Shown here: positions 21,941 to 33,983 of the stretch, piece after piece
Position numbering within the stretch: the first letter of the stretch is position 1
How the letters are laid out: the number at the start of each line of letters is the position of its first letter
From: Parafenestella ontariensis
Lineage: Eukaryota; Ascomycota; Dothideomycetes; Pleosporales; Cucurbitariaceae
Reading direction: 5' to 3'
NCBI GenBank assembly: GCA_021596325.1
Contig: JAKGDA010000044.1
Coordinates: 1 to 64,000, forward strand
Length of the DNA stretch: 64,000 nt
The notes under the pieces: generated by a model
The model's database searches: none
The model's input: the letters and a program-made list of their open reading frames with translations, nothing else
What the model was told of the DNA's origin: nothing
Position numbers and translations under genes: made by a program

Positions 21941-23729
21941 GGCTATTCTACTTGTCAGTGAGAGATGGAACGATTAGACATGCTAACTTACCGAAGATGT
22001 TGATAATGGAGTATTGAAAGGATCGTCAGTGTTGAAGAAGTCGAAGGCAGGGTTGAGAAGTCGAGTGCTTTCGTGTGTGTAGAACTCTGGAAGGGGAGGG
22101 GCTCGATGGTTTATATATGGGAGGGGGGGAGTGCAAGGACCTCGAGAACATGACGTCGGGGGTGGTTGCCTTTGCGTTTAGTGAGATGAGGCTAGGTTGC
22201 CTTTGTTTATCTCGCTTGCACAACAGTGAAATCTGCGTTTCTCTGACATGAAAAAGGGTTGAATTTACGTCATATCACTTCAAGTTCTCTGGGCATCGGT
22301 CTTGCCTGTCTCCCCGACATCCATTGTAGCTTTTCCGATTTACTAGTAGAGTAAGTCAAAGACTCAGGGGGAACCCATAGAGGTCGATGCCTCAGTACAC
22401 CAGCCTAAGGTAACCGTTGCTTTCCTACGCTGTCGCGACCTTACGCTCAGATGCGATTGCGGTCTGCCTACCCTCATACCTGCGACGTCATAAGCAAAAG
22501 ACTACATGGATATACCAGTCGCCACGAGAAAGTTGTCGCCCGTGCGGTCAAAGCTACCATAGCAAAGAAATAGCTTCGCATCAGTGACGACATCCATTCT
22601 TGAGAACACCCAGTTCTTTGTTTAGAGGAACCTGGCGATGTCGATGCCGAGCAGTCTTCTACAGAAGTACGTACCCTGCCCCCTACAACCCCCAGTGCTT
22701 CGACCTTATTCATAATGCCACACTATTATTAGTTCCACGAATGCCTCGCCTCTCAACTCTACCTAGTTCTCTTCATTCTACCTACTTCCCCCGCGCCCTC
22801 TTCGCACATGCGGTAGTTTACTTAAAGAACGTTCATCCACCGTACTAGAAACATACATATACGCTACACGCGGCAATACCTCGACCATGAAGCTTCGGAA
22901 CCAGCGTTGGACAACCCGTTCACCGTGTTTGGAACTCCTGGGGGGACGACAGAGTATTTCGATTTTGTTAATGAAGTGATGTTTAGGAACGAGGCGGCGT
23001 TTCGAGTCCTACACATCTTTCCATAGGTGCGTCATTTATTCCGCATAGGAAGAAGAGTCTCCAGATATAAGGTTGCAAAGAAATCGACTCGAATTATTCT
23101 CAGAATATATGGACTGGGAGATTCGTAGCCCGCACCCGCACTCAATCGACACAATCTTCTCCACTCTCATCCCCCTCATCTGACTTTTGCTAACGGGTTT
23201 ATGCTCATCATATGAATACCCTCTTCGCATACTCCTCAGTCCGATAAAGCGCCTTGGCGAAATCCCCCTCTCTTTCTGCGCATCCTTGTACCATGAGCGG
23301 GTCTCTAAGATGCAGAGTATTTTTGCCTTTCCGGGTATAACCTTGGTGAAGCGGTTGCGTGTACGGCGTGTAGAGACTTTGGGGGAAGTCGCTAATAGCG
23401 GTTTAGTGTCAAGGTTTAGCGCCAGAAGGGGTAAGCTAAGCTTTGGGAGCTCGCGTGGACAAGCTCGATCCGGGGATAGCATCGGTTTAGAGCCGGCGAT
23501 GATGCACTCGCGACGGTGCTGCGATAGACAATCGCATAAAGCTGGAGCGCACCCCTCACTGGGGTTGTAACTTTATTGCTACAGCTGAACCTCGTGATTG
23601 TTACTCTGCCGTTGCTGTCTTTGTTCAACAGTAGGCAGCTGAACAAGCAATTGTGAAGCTTGAAGCTGCGGCTACACTCCCCGCATTTGAGCTCCGACGC
23701 CCTCCCTCATATCCATTTTCGCAGCCGCT
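21941..23729. other. Intergenic with one gene relic
   Basis: The 5' flank of the secreted-protein gene lies at 21941-22250. The rest has only short unsupported frames, including a minus-strand frame at 23036-23482 without motifs. The EthD-like fragment at 22866-23026 is the only coding-like trace. The promoter of the GABA aminotransferase gene occupies the last few hundred bases. Confidence 0.5.
22866..23026 (+). pseudogene. EthD-domain-like gene fragment
   Basis: One frame reads IRYTRQYLDHEAS, then NPFTVFGTPGGTTEYF and NEVMFRNEAAFRVL before a stop at about 23024-23026. This resembles the middle of EthD-domain proteins (ferredoxin-like fold), in which PGGTTEYF and a FRDEAAF-like helix are common. 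No start, N-terminal half or C-terminal half is visible, so it looks like a truncated relic. The assignment is from recall of the motif. Confidence 0.42.
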
Positions 23730-25324
23730 ATGGCCTCCCTCCTCCGCACTGCAGGCCGCGCGCGCTCTGCACTATCACCATCTACTGCTCGAGCAGCTTC
23801 CCGAGTCGCGCCAATTGCGTTCCACCGGCGATATGCTTCCGCAGCTGCTGCTGCCTCCGCCGTTGCGGACAGCGGAGAACAGCCCTTCTTCCCAGATGAG
23901 CCCAGGGCGCCAATCATCAAGACGGCCATCCCAGGCCCGGAGAGCAAGAAGGCCATTGACAGGCTGAGCAAGGTCTTCGACACAAGGAGCTTGAACATGA
24001 TGGCCGATTATTCACGAAGCTACGGCAACTAGTACGCCTCCATCTACCTCTCCAGTCGTGGGATATCGTTAACGAATGCGATAGCATTGCCGACCTCGAC
24101 GGCAACGTCCTGCTCGATGTATACGCCCAAATCGCCTCCATCCCCATCGGCTACAACAACCCCACCCTCCAGCTCGCAGCCACCTCGCCCGAAATGGCCT
24201 CCGCCATCATCAACCGTCCCGCGCTCGGCAACTTCCCCCAGCACGACTGGGCCGACATCCTCGAGACGGGCATCCTCTCAGTAGCGCCCAAGGGAATGAA
24301 TCAAGTCTTCACCGGCCAGTCTGGCTCGGACGCCAATGAGCTTGCATACAAGGCAGCCTTCATGTGGAAGCGGCAACAGCAGCGTGGCGGCGCAGATGCG
24401 GAATTCTCCGCAGAGGACATCAGCTCTTCCATGGACAACAAAGCCCCCGGCGCGCCTGAGTTGTCCATCCTGTCTTTCAAATCCGGCTTCCACGGCCGCC
24501 TCTTCGGCTCCTTGTCCACGACGCGCTCAAAACCTATCCACAAAATCGATATCCCCGCCTTCGACTGGCCACAGGCTCCCTTCCCCTCTCTCAAATACCC
24601 CCTCGAAGAACACGCGGCTGAGAACGCCAAGGAGGAGCAACGCTGCCTCGACGAGACAGAGCGCATCATCAAAGAATGGCACGCCCCACCCGCCGCGGTG
24701 ATCATCGAGCCCATCCAAAGCGAAGGCGGCGACAACCACGCGACTCCAGCCTTCTTCCGCGGCCTACGCGAACTAACCAAGAAACTCAACGTACTCTTCA
24801 TCGTCGACGAAGTCCAAACCGGTGTTGGCGCAACAGGCAAGTTCTGGGCGCACGAGCACTGGGGTCTCTCCACCCCGCCGGACATGGTGACCTTTTCGAA
24901 GAAAGCGCAGACCGCAGGCTACTATTTCGGCAACAACGACCTGAGGCCCAACAAGCCTTACCGCCAATTCAACACGTGGATGGGCGATCCCGCGCGCGCC
25001 ATTCTCTTCCGCGCTATCATCCAGGAAGTCGAGCGCCTCGACCTTGTAAAGAGCACCGCGGCAACAGGTACCTATCTGTACGACGGCCTCAAGCACCTGG
25101 CTGAACGGTACCCGCAGGAGATTCAGAATCTGCGGGGCCAGGGCCAGGGTACCTTTATTGCTTGGGATAGCCCGCGCCGAGACGAGGTGCTGAAGAAGGC
25201 TAAGGGCCAGGGCATTAATATTGGAGGGTCGGGCGAGGCGGCGATACGGTTGAGGCCCATGTTGATTTTCCAGCCGCGTCATGCTGATTTGCTGCTTGAG
25301 CGATTGGAGAAGATTTTCCAGTGA
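23730..25324 (+). CDS. gatA: 4-aminobutyrate aminotransferase
   Basis: PLP-dependent GABA transaminase, 513 aa, exons 23730-24031 and 24085-25324 (53-nt intron, phase 2). It converts GABA and 2-oxoglutarate to succinic semialdehyde and glutamate. The first 40 residues are rich in Ala, Arg and Ser, which suggests a mitochondrial targeting peptide. SYGNYIADLDGN spans the splice junction; GQSGSDANELAYK, FHGRLFGSLSTTRSK, IIEPIQSEGGDNHA, FIVDEVQTGVG and MVTFSKKAQTAGYYF (Schiff-base lysine about residue 373) are the class-III aminotransferase motifs. Fungal orthologues are induced by GABA. The symbol follows Aspergillus gatA. Confidence 0.95.
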
Positions 25325-26286
25325 GGAGACGAAAATCTGATCTGAGAATGTCCATTAATGAAGACGTATGTATGCGAGTTCAGAAATTTGGTATAGCGGT
25401 CTGTTTTGGAGTTATTAGAGTAAAACGGCGTGAATTGCTCGGAGTAGCTATCTGATTTGAGGACCTGATTGATTCAATTGCATGTCGATCTTTCACAGAC
25501 TGTTGGCCACTTCAACTGATCGTATGTGGCTGTCCTCAACATGTTCCATCATCTTCACAAGACGTCAAGATCAAGTCATCAAGAATACATGACAATGAGG
25601 GGTTCATCTCGGCGTGTTAGTAGGGTAGGTCTCTTCAAAGATGGAGCTTCAGGGTATGTGGCGGATTCTGCATCGTCTATTATGCGATTGGTGTATACTG
25701 TAGGATCTACTACGCGTGAATGTTGTACATGACCTGTCACGTCACTCCTGTAGACTAGCAGCAAATGCAGCTAGCATTGCCACGCTGCGCTCGGACCTTG
25801 TCGGGGGATCACGACGCTGCCAAGCGCCATGATAACGACGAGCTACCTACAGCACCGTGACATTGTCTGCATTCGCCCGTTCCCGCAAACGCAAGCCCCG
25901 CGACGTCACGCACAGCCGCTTCGCCACAGACTGCGGAGAGCCATGTTCCATTCCTGCGGCCTCTGCCCAATCGCGCCTCGGCTGAGCTAGCATCGCTGTT
26001 CCTGGGTGAGAGAGACTGGGCTGTTGTCCGCTGCCGACAATACTGCGCCGGCGCAACGATTGTGCTAATTTCTGGTGAATAGGAAGCAGCTGTGCATCTC
26101 GCGATACTTGACGCGCAGTCGAGCACGCTGGCCTTCTGCCACCGCGCCCTGTTCCAGCCTCCGCCTCACCTGCGAACTTAATGATCCACCACTCTTTCCA
26201 CACGCGCTACTCGAGGAATCCCGTCGGCCTGCGAGCTCCTCACCCTCCGCGACCGCGACTTCCGCCACAAGCGGTCGAGGCAGCAC
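25325..26286. other. Intergenic between GABA-T and nuclear protein gene
   Basis: Contains the 3' flank of the aminotransferase gene and the promoter of the next gene, GC-rich toward 25800-26280. The open frames on the minus strand (25809-26475) overlap the promoter and first exon and have no recognisable motif. Confidence 0.5.
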
Positions 26287-28773
26287 ATGATGTCGGGCTC
26301 GGATGAAGCTGCAGCTGTCGTGGAAACAACGCGACCGCCCAAGCGCAAGCGCTTCACCATCGACCAGCAAGATGACCTCGATGAGCTGGACAAGTTGTTC
26401 AAGCGCATCAAAACCGCCGTCCCGCGAGCGCCCTACATACTCTCCACCCCGTCCATGAATCCCTACCGATATCACTCACAGCAAGAGGCCAATGCGTGGA
26501 TGATGGGGCGTCTATGGCGCCATGACGAGGAGCACATGCAGTACAGGACCTATCTCTACCGCGAACCATGCCAGGACTGCTTCGAGCTACAGGCGGGAGA
26601 GGAAGACGAGCCAGAGCCGGAGCGGCTAAAGTCGCAAGCGCCGAATTCTGGTAACCAAGTGGTCAAGAAGAAGATGAATCTCTCTGCATTCAAGGTGAAG
26701 CAGGCGAACGGCACAATTACTCCGGGATCGAAGCGCGTCTCTCCGAACCTTGGCCCAACGAAGCACGTATCAGAGCAACCCAATGGCGTCACCCAGTCGG
26801 AGAAGGTGTCTGCTCCGGCGCAGAGCAAAGATTCCAAGTCACCCAAACAGTGAGATGATGACTGTCCGCGCATTGAAATATAGCACTAACATATGTCAGA
26901 TCTGCGGACGACTCACGCGACCGGCGGAGAGCAGAGCAACCGAGTCGCGACAGTCCCCACCCCGACCAACGGCAGCGGCCTGCATCACCATCACAAAAAG
27001 CCGAATCAGCGGAGACGAATACCAAAACCGACAAGTCGAATCCCTCGAATGCTACACCACATGGCCTGCCTCCGCTATTGTCGCCCGTGCATGACCCCCT
27101 GGGCAATCCTTATGGACTTCCCAACATCCTGTCACCAACGCTTCCCTCCAACATTCAGGCAGAGCTAGACAGGTTGGAGGTACAACGGAAACGAGCCGCA
27201 TTCAATGCATCCACATCGTCATCAGATCGCAAGAGCCATACGTTGGCCGTGCCGAAAGTGCGATCCCAGAAGACTGATGATACTCCAAAATCGGAACCTC
27301 GCGCACGTTCAGTATCTGTGAATGGGAATTCGCCCAACATGGAAGCCGCCAGTCGGACGGAAGATACGGACTCTAGTCTCGTTGTCAAGCTGAAATTTTC
27401 GAAAGCAAAGGTGCCCACGGTCAAGCAGATTCTCCGCTTACCCCCCAAGAGGACGAATGTGGAGAGGAAAGAGCGGCACGAGACGTCGAAAGGTTCTCTA
27501 GCAGAGGTGACCTCCAAGCCTGCGGACGGTATCACGATTAAGAAGAAAGCAATCCCCAAGATTGCAGCACGCCGACACGACACAACCACTCCTACCTCTA
27601 CACCAGCGCCCACGCCCAACGCCAAACCAGTGGTCACAGTCACCAAAGCCCCCGAGAAGCGGTTACGGACCGACGACGATGTGTTATCGCCGGCACCCGC
27701 CAAACGTCAAAGAGCTCAGACAATCCAGGATGGCCCGGTTACTCCTGCCCAGCAGACCATATCCTCCCCAGCATTGTCGAATAGGTCCAGCGCGCAGAAG
27801 AATCAGTCTCAATATGAGACGCCAAAGAAGGACCCCAAGGCGATCAGTATGCTGCGTACGAACTCAACCGAGAGCTACGATGCAACGCCTGGTCGATCTG
27901 GGACAACTCCCGCAGGTGCAAAGATCGACTCAAAGACAGGACCTACGTCAGCGCCGTTGAACAGCAAGAAGCAGGCTGATATTTCACTGCTGGCTCAAAC
28001 ATCGATGAAGCTGAATCAGATGGGACGTGCTCTCAAACACGAAGCTACCAAGATCCTCACCTTGGCAGGTAGCAAGATCACGAAGCAAGACGAGAAGCGT
28101 GCTGCCGTCACCAACCTGGAGTGTATATTGTAAGTCGATAGTCGAGGGAGACGAACATTAGCTAACAGTAACTAGATCGTACATGGCAGCATACTACGCC
28201 CAAGACTTCTCCTTGCACCTCCGTGGTCGCGCTGGCGAAGTCGAGCAGACTTGGAAGACGCTCTTGCCGCTGTGCCTGTCGTATGCTCGCAGTACAAAAG
28301 ACTTCAAGCACCTCGACGGCCTTCGCTCTTATCTCAGCTCTGTCATTGCTTCCGCAATCTGCACGCACGTCTCACAGCGTGCCGCCAACACAAGAGCTTA
28401 CGGTTCTCCTCGGGACGTCGCCCACGAAGAACTCGCGAAGCAGCACGTCTCCCTTGCTGAAAATTTTGCCCTTCTATCCGACCACACGACGAAAATGAAC
28501 CGCCATTACCAGGATGCTCGCATCGCCCTTCCAATGGAAGACCTGCAGACCATCTACAAAAAGACTTACGCTGGCCGAGAGACCAACGCTAAGCTCGCGC
28601 GGGAGCCCGAAAAGGTCAGCGGCGCGCGCATGTCGGGTCCTTACTTCCTGCCCCTCTCAACCGACACGACTCCCATTCAGGCAGTACGTTTCGGCCTGAA
28701 GTTTCTCAGCGAATACTGTGAGAAGGAGAAGCTCGAGTACAGTCTACGCGTCAATCTCGACAAGCCTGAGTAG
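26287..28773 (+). CDS. Uncharacterised nuclear-type protein, disordered middle, helical C-terminus
   Basis: Protein of 796 aa, exons 26287-26849, 26900-28129 and 28176-28773; introns are 50 and 46 nt. The N-terminus has a basic PPKRKRF stretch (possible nuclear signal) and a conserved-looking SMNPYRYHSQQEANAWMMGR then YLYREPCQDCFEL. Residues about 130-540 are Ser/Pro/Lys-rich and disordered. The C-terminal 200 residues (SYMAAYYAQDFSLHLRG, TWKTLLPLCLSYARS, and a final LKFLSEYCEKEKLEYS) form an all-helical domain. The layout loosely recalls AFF/Ebp1 scaffolds of the ELL elongation complex, but this is only a shape comparison. Either of two adjacent ATGs (26287 or 26290) may be used. Confidence 0.8.
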
Positions 28774-30091
28774 CGAGGCCTCTCCCAACAATCACACATT
28801 TTAGAAGCTGTCCAGCACTCTGCTGAACACACGATTTCCTTTTCATCTAGCCTTTGGCGTCTGGAGAGTAACGGCAGCATGCATCTCCCTTTTCCTTAAC
28901 GGCCCAACCACATTTCCAAAATACATACGTTGTACATGGCGTTCGTTCAAGACGGTATCATAATGGTTCAACTTCATCTAGGAGACAGGCTCAGACTCCC
29001 CATCTTTGCAACGGTGATACCCCCCCTGAGGTGGACTGGTACGTTTGTTTTTGCCAGGACCTTTCCTCTATTGTTTTGCTTTGAGATAGTGTACAAATAA
29101 GAAGCGATTACGGGTCGTTGGCATTTTCATAGTTTCTCGTGGAGCGGAGACGGAATATATGGAGCTCATGGTGAGCGACTTGGAGTCGAGTCGGGAAAAG
29201 TAAATGAACAATCTGAAGTATATTTCCCTCCCTCGTTTAGACATGTCATTCGTGTATTGTCCTGTCAAATTCTGACCGCAATTCACCGAAGGCAGCGTAG
29301 ACAGTATTCTACAGACAATGTTGGAGTGAGCAGACCAACAAAACAAACTGAAAGTTACTATGAGACTTTGTGAGCGGAGTGAGCGGACTAAATCGGGCGG
29401 ACGCTCCCTGACTGGATTACTAACTTGTACACATGGACTAATCGCACCTAGTAAGCTTCGAGGACGTACTTTGCGCTAGCGGCTCTTTTCCGTTACTTTT
29501 ATAAATACGCACGTTAACGCAATTCATAGATAGGACGCGCTAAGGCTTGTATAGATAGGTATAGAGTAGGGAAAAGAGTATAAGGGGGTTAAGAGGAGTG
29601 TGATTATTCACCCTTCGTTTTTTAACTAATTGTAAATAGGAATAGTCTTTAAGACTAGCTTTTTGGGATTAGATAGTTTTATGTTTAGTTTAGTATATAC
29701 TTATATACTAGCACACTGCACCCTAATGTTACTCTTTGTCCGATAAAACAAATGAATGTTAATTGACGACGCGGAAGACGGACGACAAGCTGACTAAACT
29801 GACGTACCAAGCCTACGAAGGAGCTGAAGGAGCTCGTTTCTTTTGTGCGCTAGGCTCTAAGGGCAAATTTGGTGTAGTCCTAGCGCTCAAAAAATACGAG
29901 CTCCTTTGAATCAATGAGTGCGGAAATCGTCCGGGAGCGGCAAACCCCTGACCCAGCTCGCAAATGAGGGTCACAAACATCTCATGCGAGGAAAGGATTC
30001 ATATGTATAAGTAGCATGCGAACACTCGACTACAGCCTTGCATTACCAGCTCAGAACAAATACATACCAACCAAGAACGATTCAAAACAAC
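28774..30091. other. Intergenic with a small AT-rich patch
   Basis: No gene is supported. A patch at about 29540-29720 is AT-rich with many TpA steps and recalls the RIP-like block at 2-4.5 kb. The sequence near 29820-29910 has two related stretches around gagctcctt in opposite orientation. The end holds the promoter of the SDR gene. Confidence 0.5.
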
Positions 30092-31099
30092 ATGTCGACT
30101 CCTCAAAGTGTGTTCCTCATCGGAGCAGGCTACATTGGCCACAACGTACTCGACGAGCTTCTGGCAGCAAAACACCGCGTAACAGTCCTGGTGCGACAGC
30201 CCGAGAAAGCCTCTGGATTGGAACAAGCTGGAGCGAAAGTAATCGCCGGCACGCTGGCGGACCTCGAATTGCTCAAAGCGCAGACAGCAGAACATGAAGT
30301 CACCATCAACACTTCGTCAAGCGACGACTTGCCCAGCGTGGAAGCTATACTCGCTGGTGTGCGTCAGCGCGTTCAAGCGGGTCGACCGACTACTTTCATC
30401 CACACGGGTGGAGCCGGCGTGCTGGAAGACGGTGCGCTGGGCATGTACAAGAGCGAGAAGATCTACCGGGACGACAACCCAGCGGACATCGATGCCATTC
30501 CGCTCACGTCGATGCATCGCGGCATTGACGTCGCCGTCGTGCAAGCCGCGCACGAGTTCGGAGACAAAGCGAAAATCGCCCTCATCCTGCCTTCCTTTGT
30601 CTTTGGAGTAAATCCAGCATATCAACGCTATTCGTTTGCTCTGTTAAGTATGGTGCGCGCTGCTCTCAAGCATGGTTATACTGGTTACGCCGGCAACGGA
30701 TCGAACTTGTGGAGCACGATTCATGTCAACGACCTTGGGCGGGCGTACATGGCGCTCTTGACGTACCTGGAGACTGCATCGCCAGCCGATGTACTTGCGA
30801 ACCCATATTTCTTCACGGACAGCGGGGTGGATGTTTCGATGAAGGACGTCGCTACAGAAATCGCTCAGACGCTCCACACCATGGGGAAGATTCCTGCTGC
30901 GAAGATACAGTCGTGGACGGAGGCTGACTATAATGATGTTTTTGGCCCGATGACGCCGAGGGGGCTGGGCTGCAATTCTAGGAGTCGGGCGGTTAGACTT
31001 CGAGAGCGGGGCTGGAAGCCGGTGGAGAAGGACATGTGGACAAGTTTCAAGGAAGACGATGTTCGGGCTACTGTAGCTGCACTCGAAGCTGCCAAATAA
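30092..31099 (+). CDS. NAD(P)-dependent epimerase/reductase, extended SDR
   Basis: Single-exon soluble oxidoreductase of 335 aa. The N-terminal cofactor motif is VFLIGAGYIGHNVLDELL (GxGYIG) at residues 7-24, followed by RVTVLVRQPEKA for the adenine ribose. TFIHTGGAGVL lies in mid-protein and HRGIDVAVVQAA further on. The usual YxxxK is not obvious; MYKSEK near residue 130 occupies the area, so activity could be atypical as in NmrA-like proteins. WSTIHVNDLGRAYMALL is the common extended-SDR substrate-domain motif. The start at 30092 is the first ATG in frame (AACAACATG context). The substrate is unknown. Confidence 0.87.
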   Translation: MSTPQSVFLIGAGYIGHNVLDELLAAKHRVTVLVRQPEKASGLEQAGAKVIAGTLADLELLKAQTAEHEVTINTSSSDDLPSVEAILAGVRQRVQAGRPTTFIHTGGAGVLEDGALGMYKSEKIYRDDNPADIDAIPLTSMHRGIDVAVVQAAHEFGDKAKIALILPSFVFGVNPAYQRYSFALLSMVRAALKHGYTGYAGNGSNLWSTIHVNDLGRAYMALLTYLETASPADVLANPYFFTDSGVDVSMKDVATEIAQTLHTMGKIPAAKIQSWTEADYNDVFGPMTPRGLGCNSRSRAVRLRERGWKPVEKDMWTSFKEDDVRATVAALEAAK

Positions 31100-31200
31100 C
31101 GCTGTAAATATTACAATGCCGAGTTTTTGCCAACTACTCTCCTCCCAAAATGCTGATTTAAGCATGGACCACAATCTGCCATCAAGAGATCTTATATACA

Positions 31201-33310
31201 TTAGTAAATAGATAATTCCCGTATTGGACAGGAATGAAAACAGTCAACGCGAACCAATATGCAGTTATATTCAAAAGATCCAACCCTCTGGAACTTTCCA
31301 TCTTCGTCGCGTTGATGGAGTATGAGTCCATGAATTCTCCGAGACCGAAAAATTCTAGTGTCCTCCATCCGAAGTATCGGCAAAAGCCATACTTTGATTC
31401 TTTCCTCAGGGTCAAGATCGGGTAGCGGACAGGTTGAGTTCGTCGTCTCTGATATAACGTTATCATGGTCAGACTTGAGCCGTGTTCTAAGATCCGTCCA
31501 GTACGCTTGTAGAAGCCTTCCACGCAGAGTGATAAATCCATCAATCATCGCACCGTACTTGGCAGACTCAAGCGTTAGGTTTATCTTGAAATCAGCCAGC
31601 TCAACCATGCGTCTCATGTCTTCCCACTGCCGCAGCTCAAAGTTAACGGGTCCCTGAACACTCATCCACGACCATGTTGGAGCGACATATTCGGAGAAAC
31701 ACCGTAGTTCGTCAGATGCTCCGCTACGCCATAAGAGAGAGAACAGCATGTCGGACTCCCACATGCCGGCAAAGTAGCGACATTGCAAATGATGGCTAAA
31801 TTGTTCAGCAATGGCCGCGATGGCCAATACTCGATCCCGAGGGAAAGTTACAGATCGCGTTGTATAACTTTGGACAGTACGGAGCCATTGGGCGCCAGCA
31901 TGAAGTCGACCGGGGATCATTACGTCATTGTTAGGATGAGCCGTTTCGCTGAGACTCAAGATAGATGGGAAGTTGCCTAAGGATCGGGAGTGAGAGCCTT
32001 CACCCTCGCTGTTGTCAGACCACTTCTGTCCAGACATACACTGCCAACGGGTAGCCATCGTTCCATAGCTTAAGATTCTCCGAGATAGGAGCTTTTCCTG
32101 GAAGATCCAACCTCTTAGATCGACAGGTTCTGGACCCATGTCCCCTGGGTCGTTGTTTGCAAACGCCATGGAAAGGGTAATTGAACAGACACTATTCATA
32201 TGACCATTAGAGACGGATTCTTTGCTCAGCCTCATAGGAAACGCAAAGGTATGTTCTGACTCCCGACCGAAGTCTCTGGGGTGAAGGAATCCTTCTTCAC
32301 ATTTCCTTGCTCGGGATGCAAGGACCGTGAATGAAGCTCCTTGGTAAATTGCTGGCATTCGTGAAATCTCTGCTTCGATATCATCAGGATCATCCTGGAT
32401 AATACACAACGCGTCCTAATAAAAGTCAGCACAGTGTTTGAAGTTGGGGGGGGGGGGTTGAGAAATATTCCAAGTAACAACATAACTCGCATGGTATAAA
32501 AGGAGTTATTCATTTGAATATAAGGTTGCATCTTTCAATGTCGTTTATGAAAGGAGTGAACTCACAATCCAAATATAGCGATGCTCGGTCATTCGGGCTA
32601 CCTTGATTGCATCCTGCAGCGTTTGGGGAAGAGTTGAAAACGGAATTCCACTTCCCCTGGACCATTCTGAAAGCTTGGAACGGGTCAGATGCACGGGTTG
32701 TTTGCCTCCCCAACAGTAGCTTAGACAAATGTAGGGCTTGTATTCGAGTTCTTGGCTTTGATGAAGTTTAGGCATCGGAACATCATCGACGCCTACATCT
32801 ATAACTCGAGTTGGCAGAGGATGATAGGGTCCTTGGCACTGTGTATGGGTGTTTTGACAGTGTTGAATTTGTTCCGATATCATGTGAAAACATTCGGTCG
32901 AACCTGGATATAGATTAGTAGGTCTACCTCTGATGTATGTAGCGGCCGCGTCATCTGTTGTGCAGTTAGTGCATGTGGTCTCTCCTGTGCGTTCGCACCC
33001 TACCTTGGTGGCAGTAACACCTCATCTCCTTGAACAAGACTCCATTTTTGTATATCTTCGCAACCCAGCTTTCTTCCCGGGAGATTGAGAGGCGAAGGTA
33101 CTTCTTTCGGAACTGCCCGTTTCCGCGTTGGATATCTGCATGGCTGTTGGGAAAACACCACTGGAAGAACAAGCATCCATTCGTAAAGCCAATGATAATC
33201 TCGTCGTAAGTGTATCCCAAGTGCAAGACTTTGTCGTTGTCTCGTTTGAGAAATGGTTTGGCGCAGTAGTGACAGCTATGGGGTGCATGATTCGAAGGCT
33301 TGGGGTCCAT
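31201..33310 (-). CDS. HET-domain (heterokaryon incompatibility) protein
   Basis: Protein of 636 aa, exons 33310-33004, 32954-32566 and 32415-31201; introns are 49 and 150 nt. HET domains act as cell-death effectors in fungal non-self recognition. The N-terminus (HSCHYCAKPF, GCLFFQWC) and RPTNLYPGSTECF are the usual leader of this class. The domain starts at YICLSYCWGG (residues about 177-186), continues with FSTLPQTLQDAIKVAR, then RYIWIDALCIIQDDPDDIEAE across the second junction, and ends around LLSRRILSYGTMATRWQC. The C-terminus is family-variable. Intron 2 is unusually long and holds a 12-base C run (G on the plus strand, 32446-32457). The gene is divergent from the NACHT gene, 673 bp apart. 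Confidence 0.9.
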
Positions 33311-33983
33311 ATCAGACGATATTTGTTATTGCGATAGTAAATTTAGTCTCGGCATGCGTCTAAAGAAGTAGCCTACGCTATCTTAAGGAATTGCAATGTG
33401 GTTGCTATAGAGAAGAGCAGACATATGTTGGAAAAGAAACTTAAAGAGGCGCAGTGACCATGCAGAAGCCAACGTTAGTTCAGGCCGCGCATTATGCAGC
33501 TACAGCCACATAAAGACCGCCAATCAAGTGTCTAGGAAACTCAGCGTACCTGTGGGAAACATAATGCACTAGAAGAGAACCAATAGCCGAGAAGGCTCCT
33601 TAGTCTTGCAGCCAGTGAGTGCGAATGTTGGGTGCAGGATGTTGGTTCAGCTGCCGCTGATCATTTCCAAGGTCGTGTAACACGCAAGTTGCGGGCCCAA
33701 AATCGACGCCTATTGAGATTGGCTGGTACCCCGCAAACGCCCTTCCCACATCTCATACCTCGACCGGTCAGGCTATTTGTTGTTCTATTGGATAGTAACA
33801 ATGCACAAGGCAATCGAGGGGGCTCTGCATGAGGCATACACACTAGATGATAACACTGCCACTGGCTCCGCCCGCGGGTGGTTCCACAATAAAGCATTTC
33901 ACTCCCTAGAACAAACATGTACTTGAGGAAATAATTCATCGATAGTGCCTGCGACAGAGAGCCCCTGGGTTACGTCTTCAAGA
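33311..33983. promoter_or_regulatory. Shared divergent promoter region, HET and NACHT genes
   Basis: The 673-bp gap between the two start codons has no coding features of its own. Its position makes it the promoter for both genes, which would allow joint control. I could not assign particular binding sites. Confidence 0.5.

Noticed and set aside
23036..23482. A 148-aa minus-strand open frame
   Set aside because: Basic, low in conserved patterns, no start context or splice partner, and located in the gap upstream of the GABA-T promoter.
24301..24885. A 194-aa minus-strand open frame
   Set aside because: It is antisense to the GABA aminotransferase catalytic domain and has no motif.
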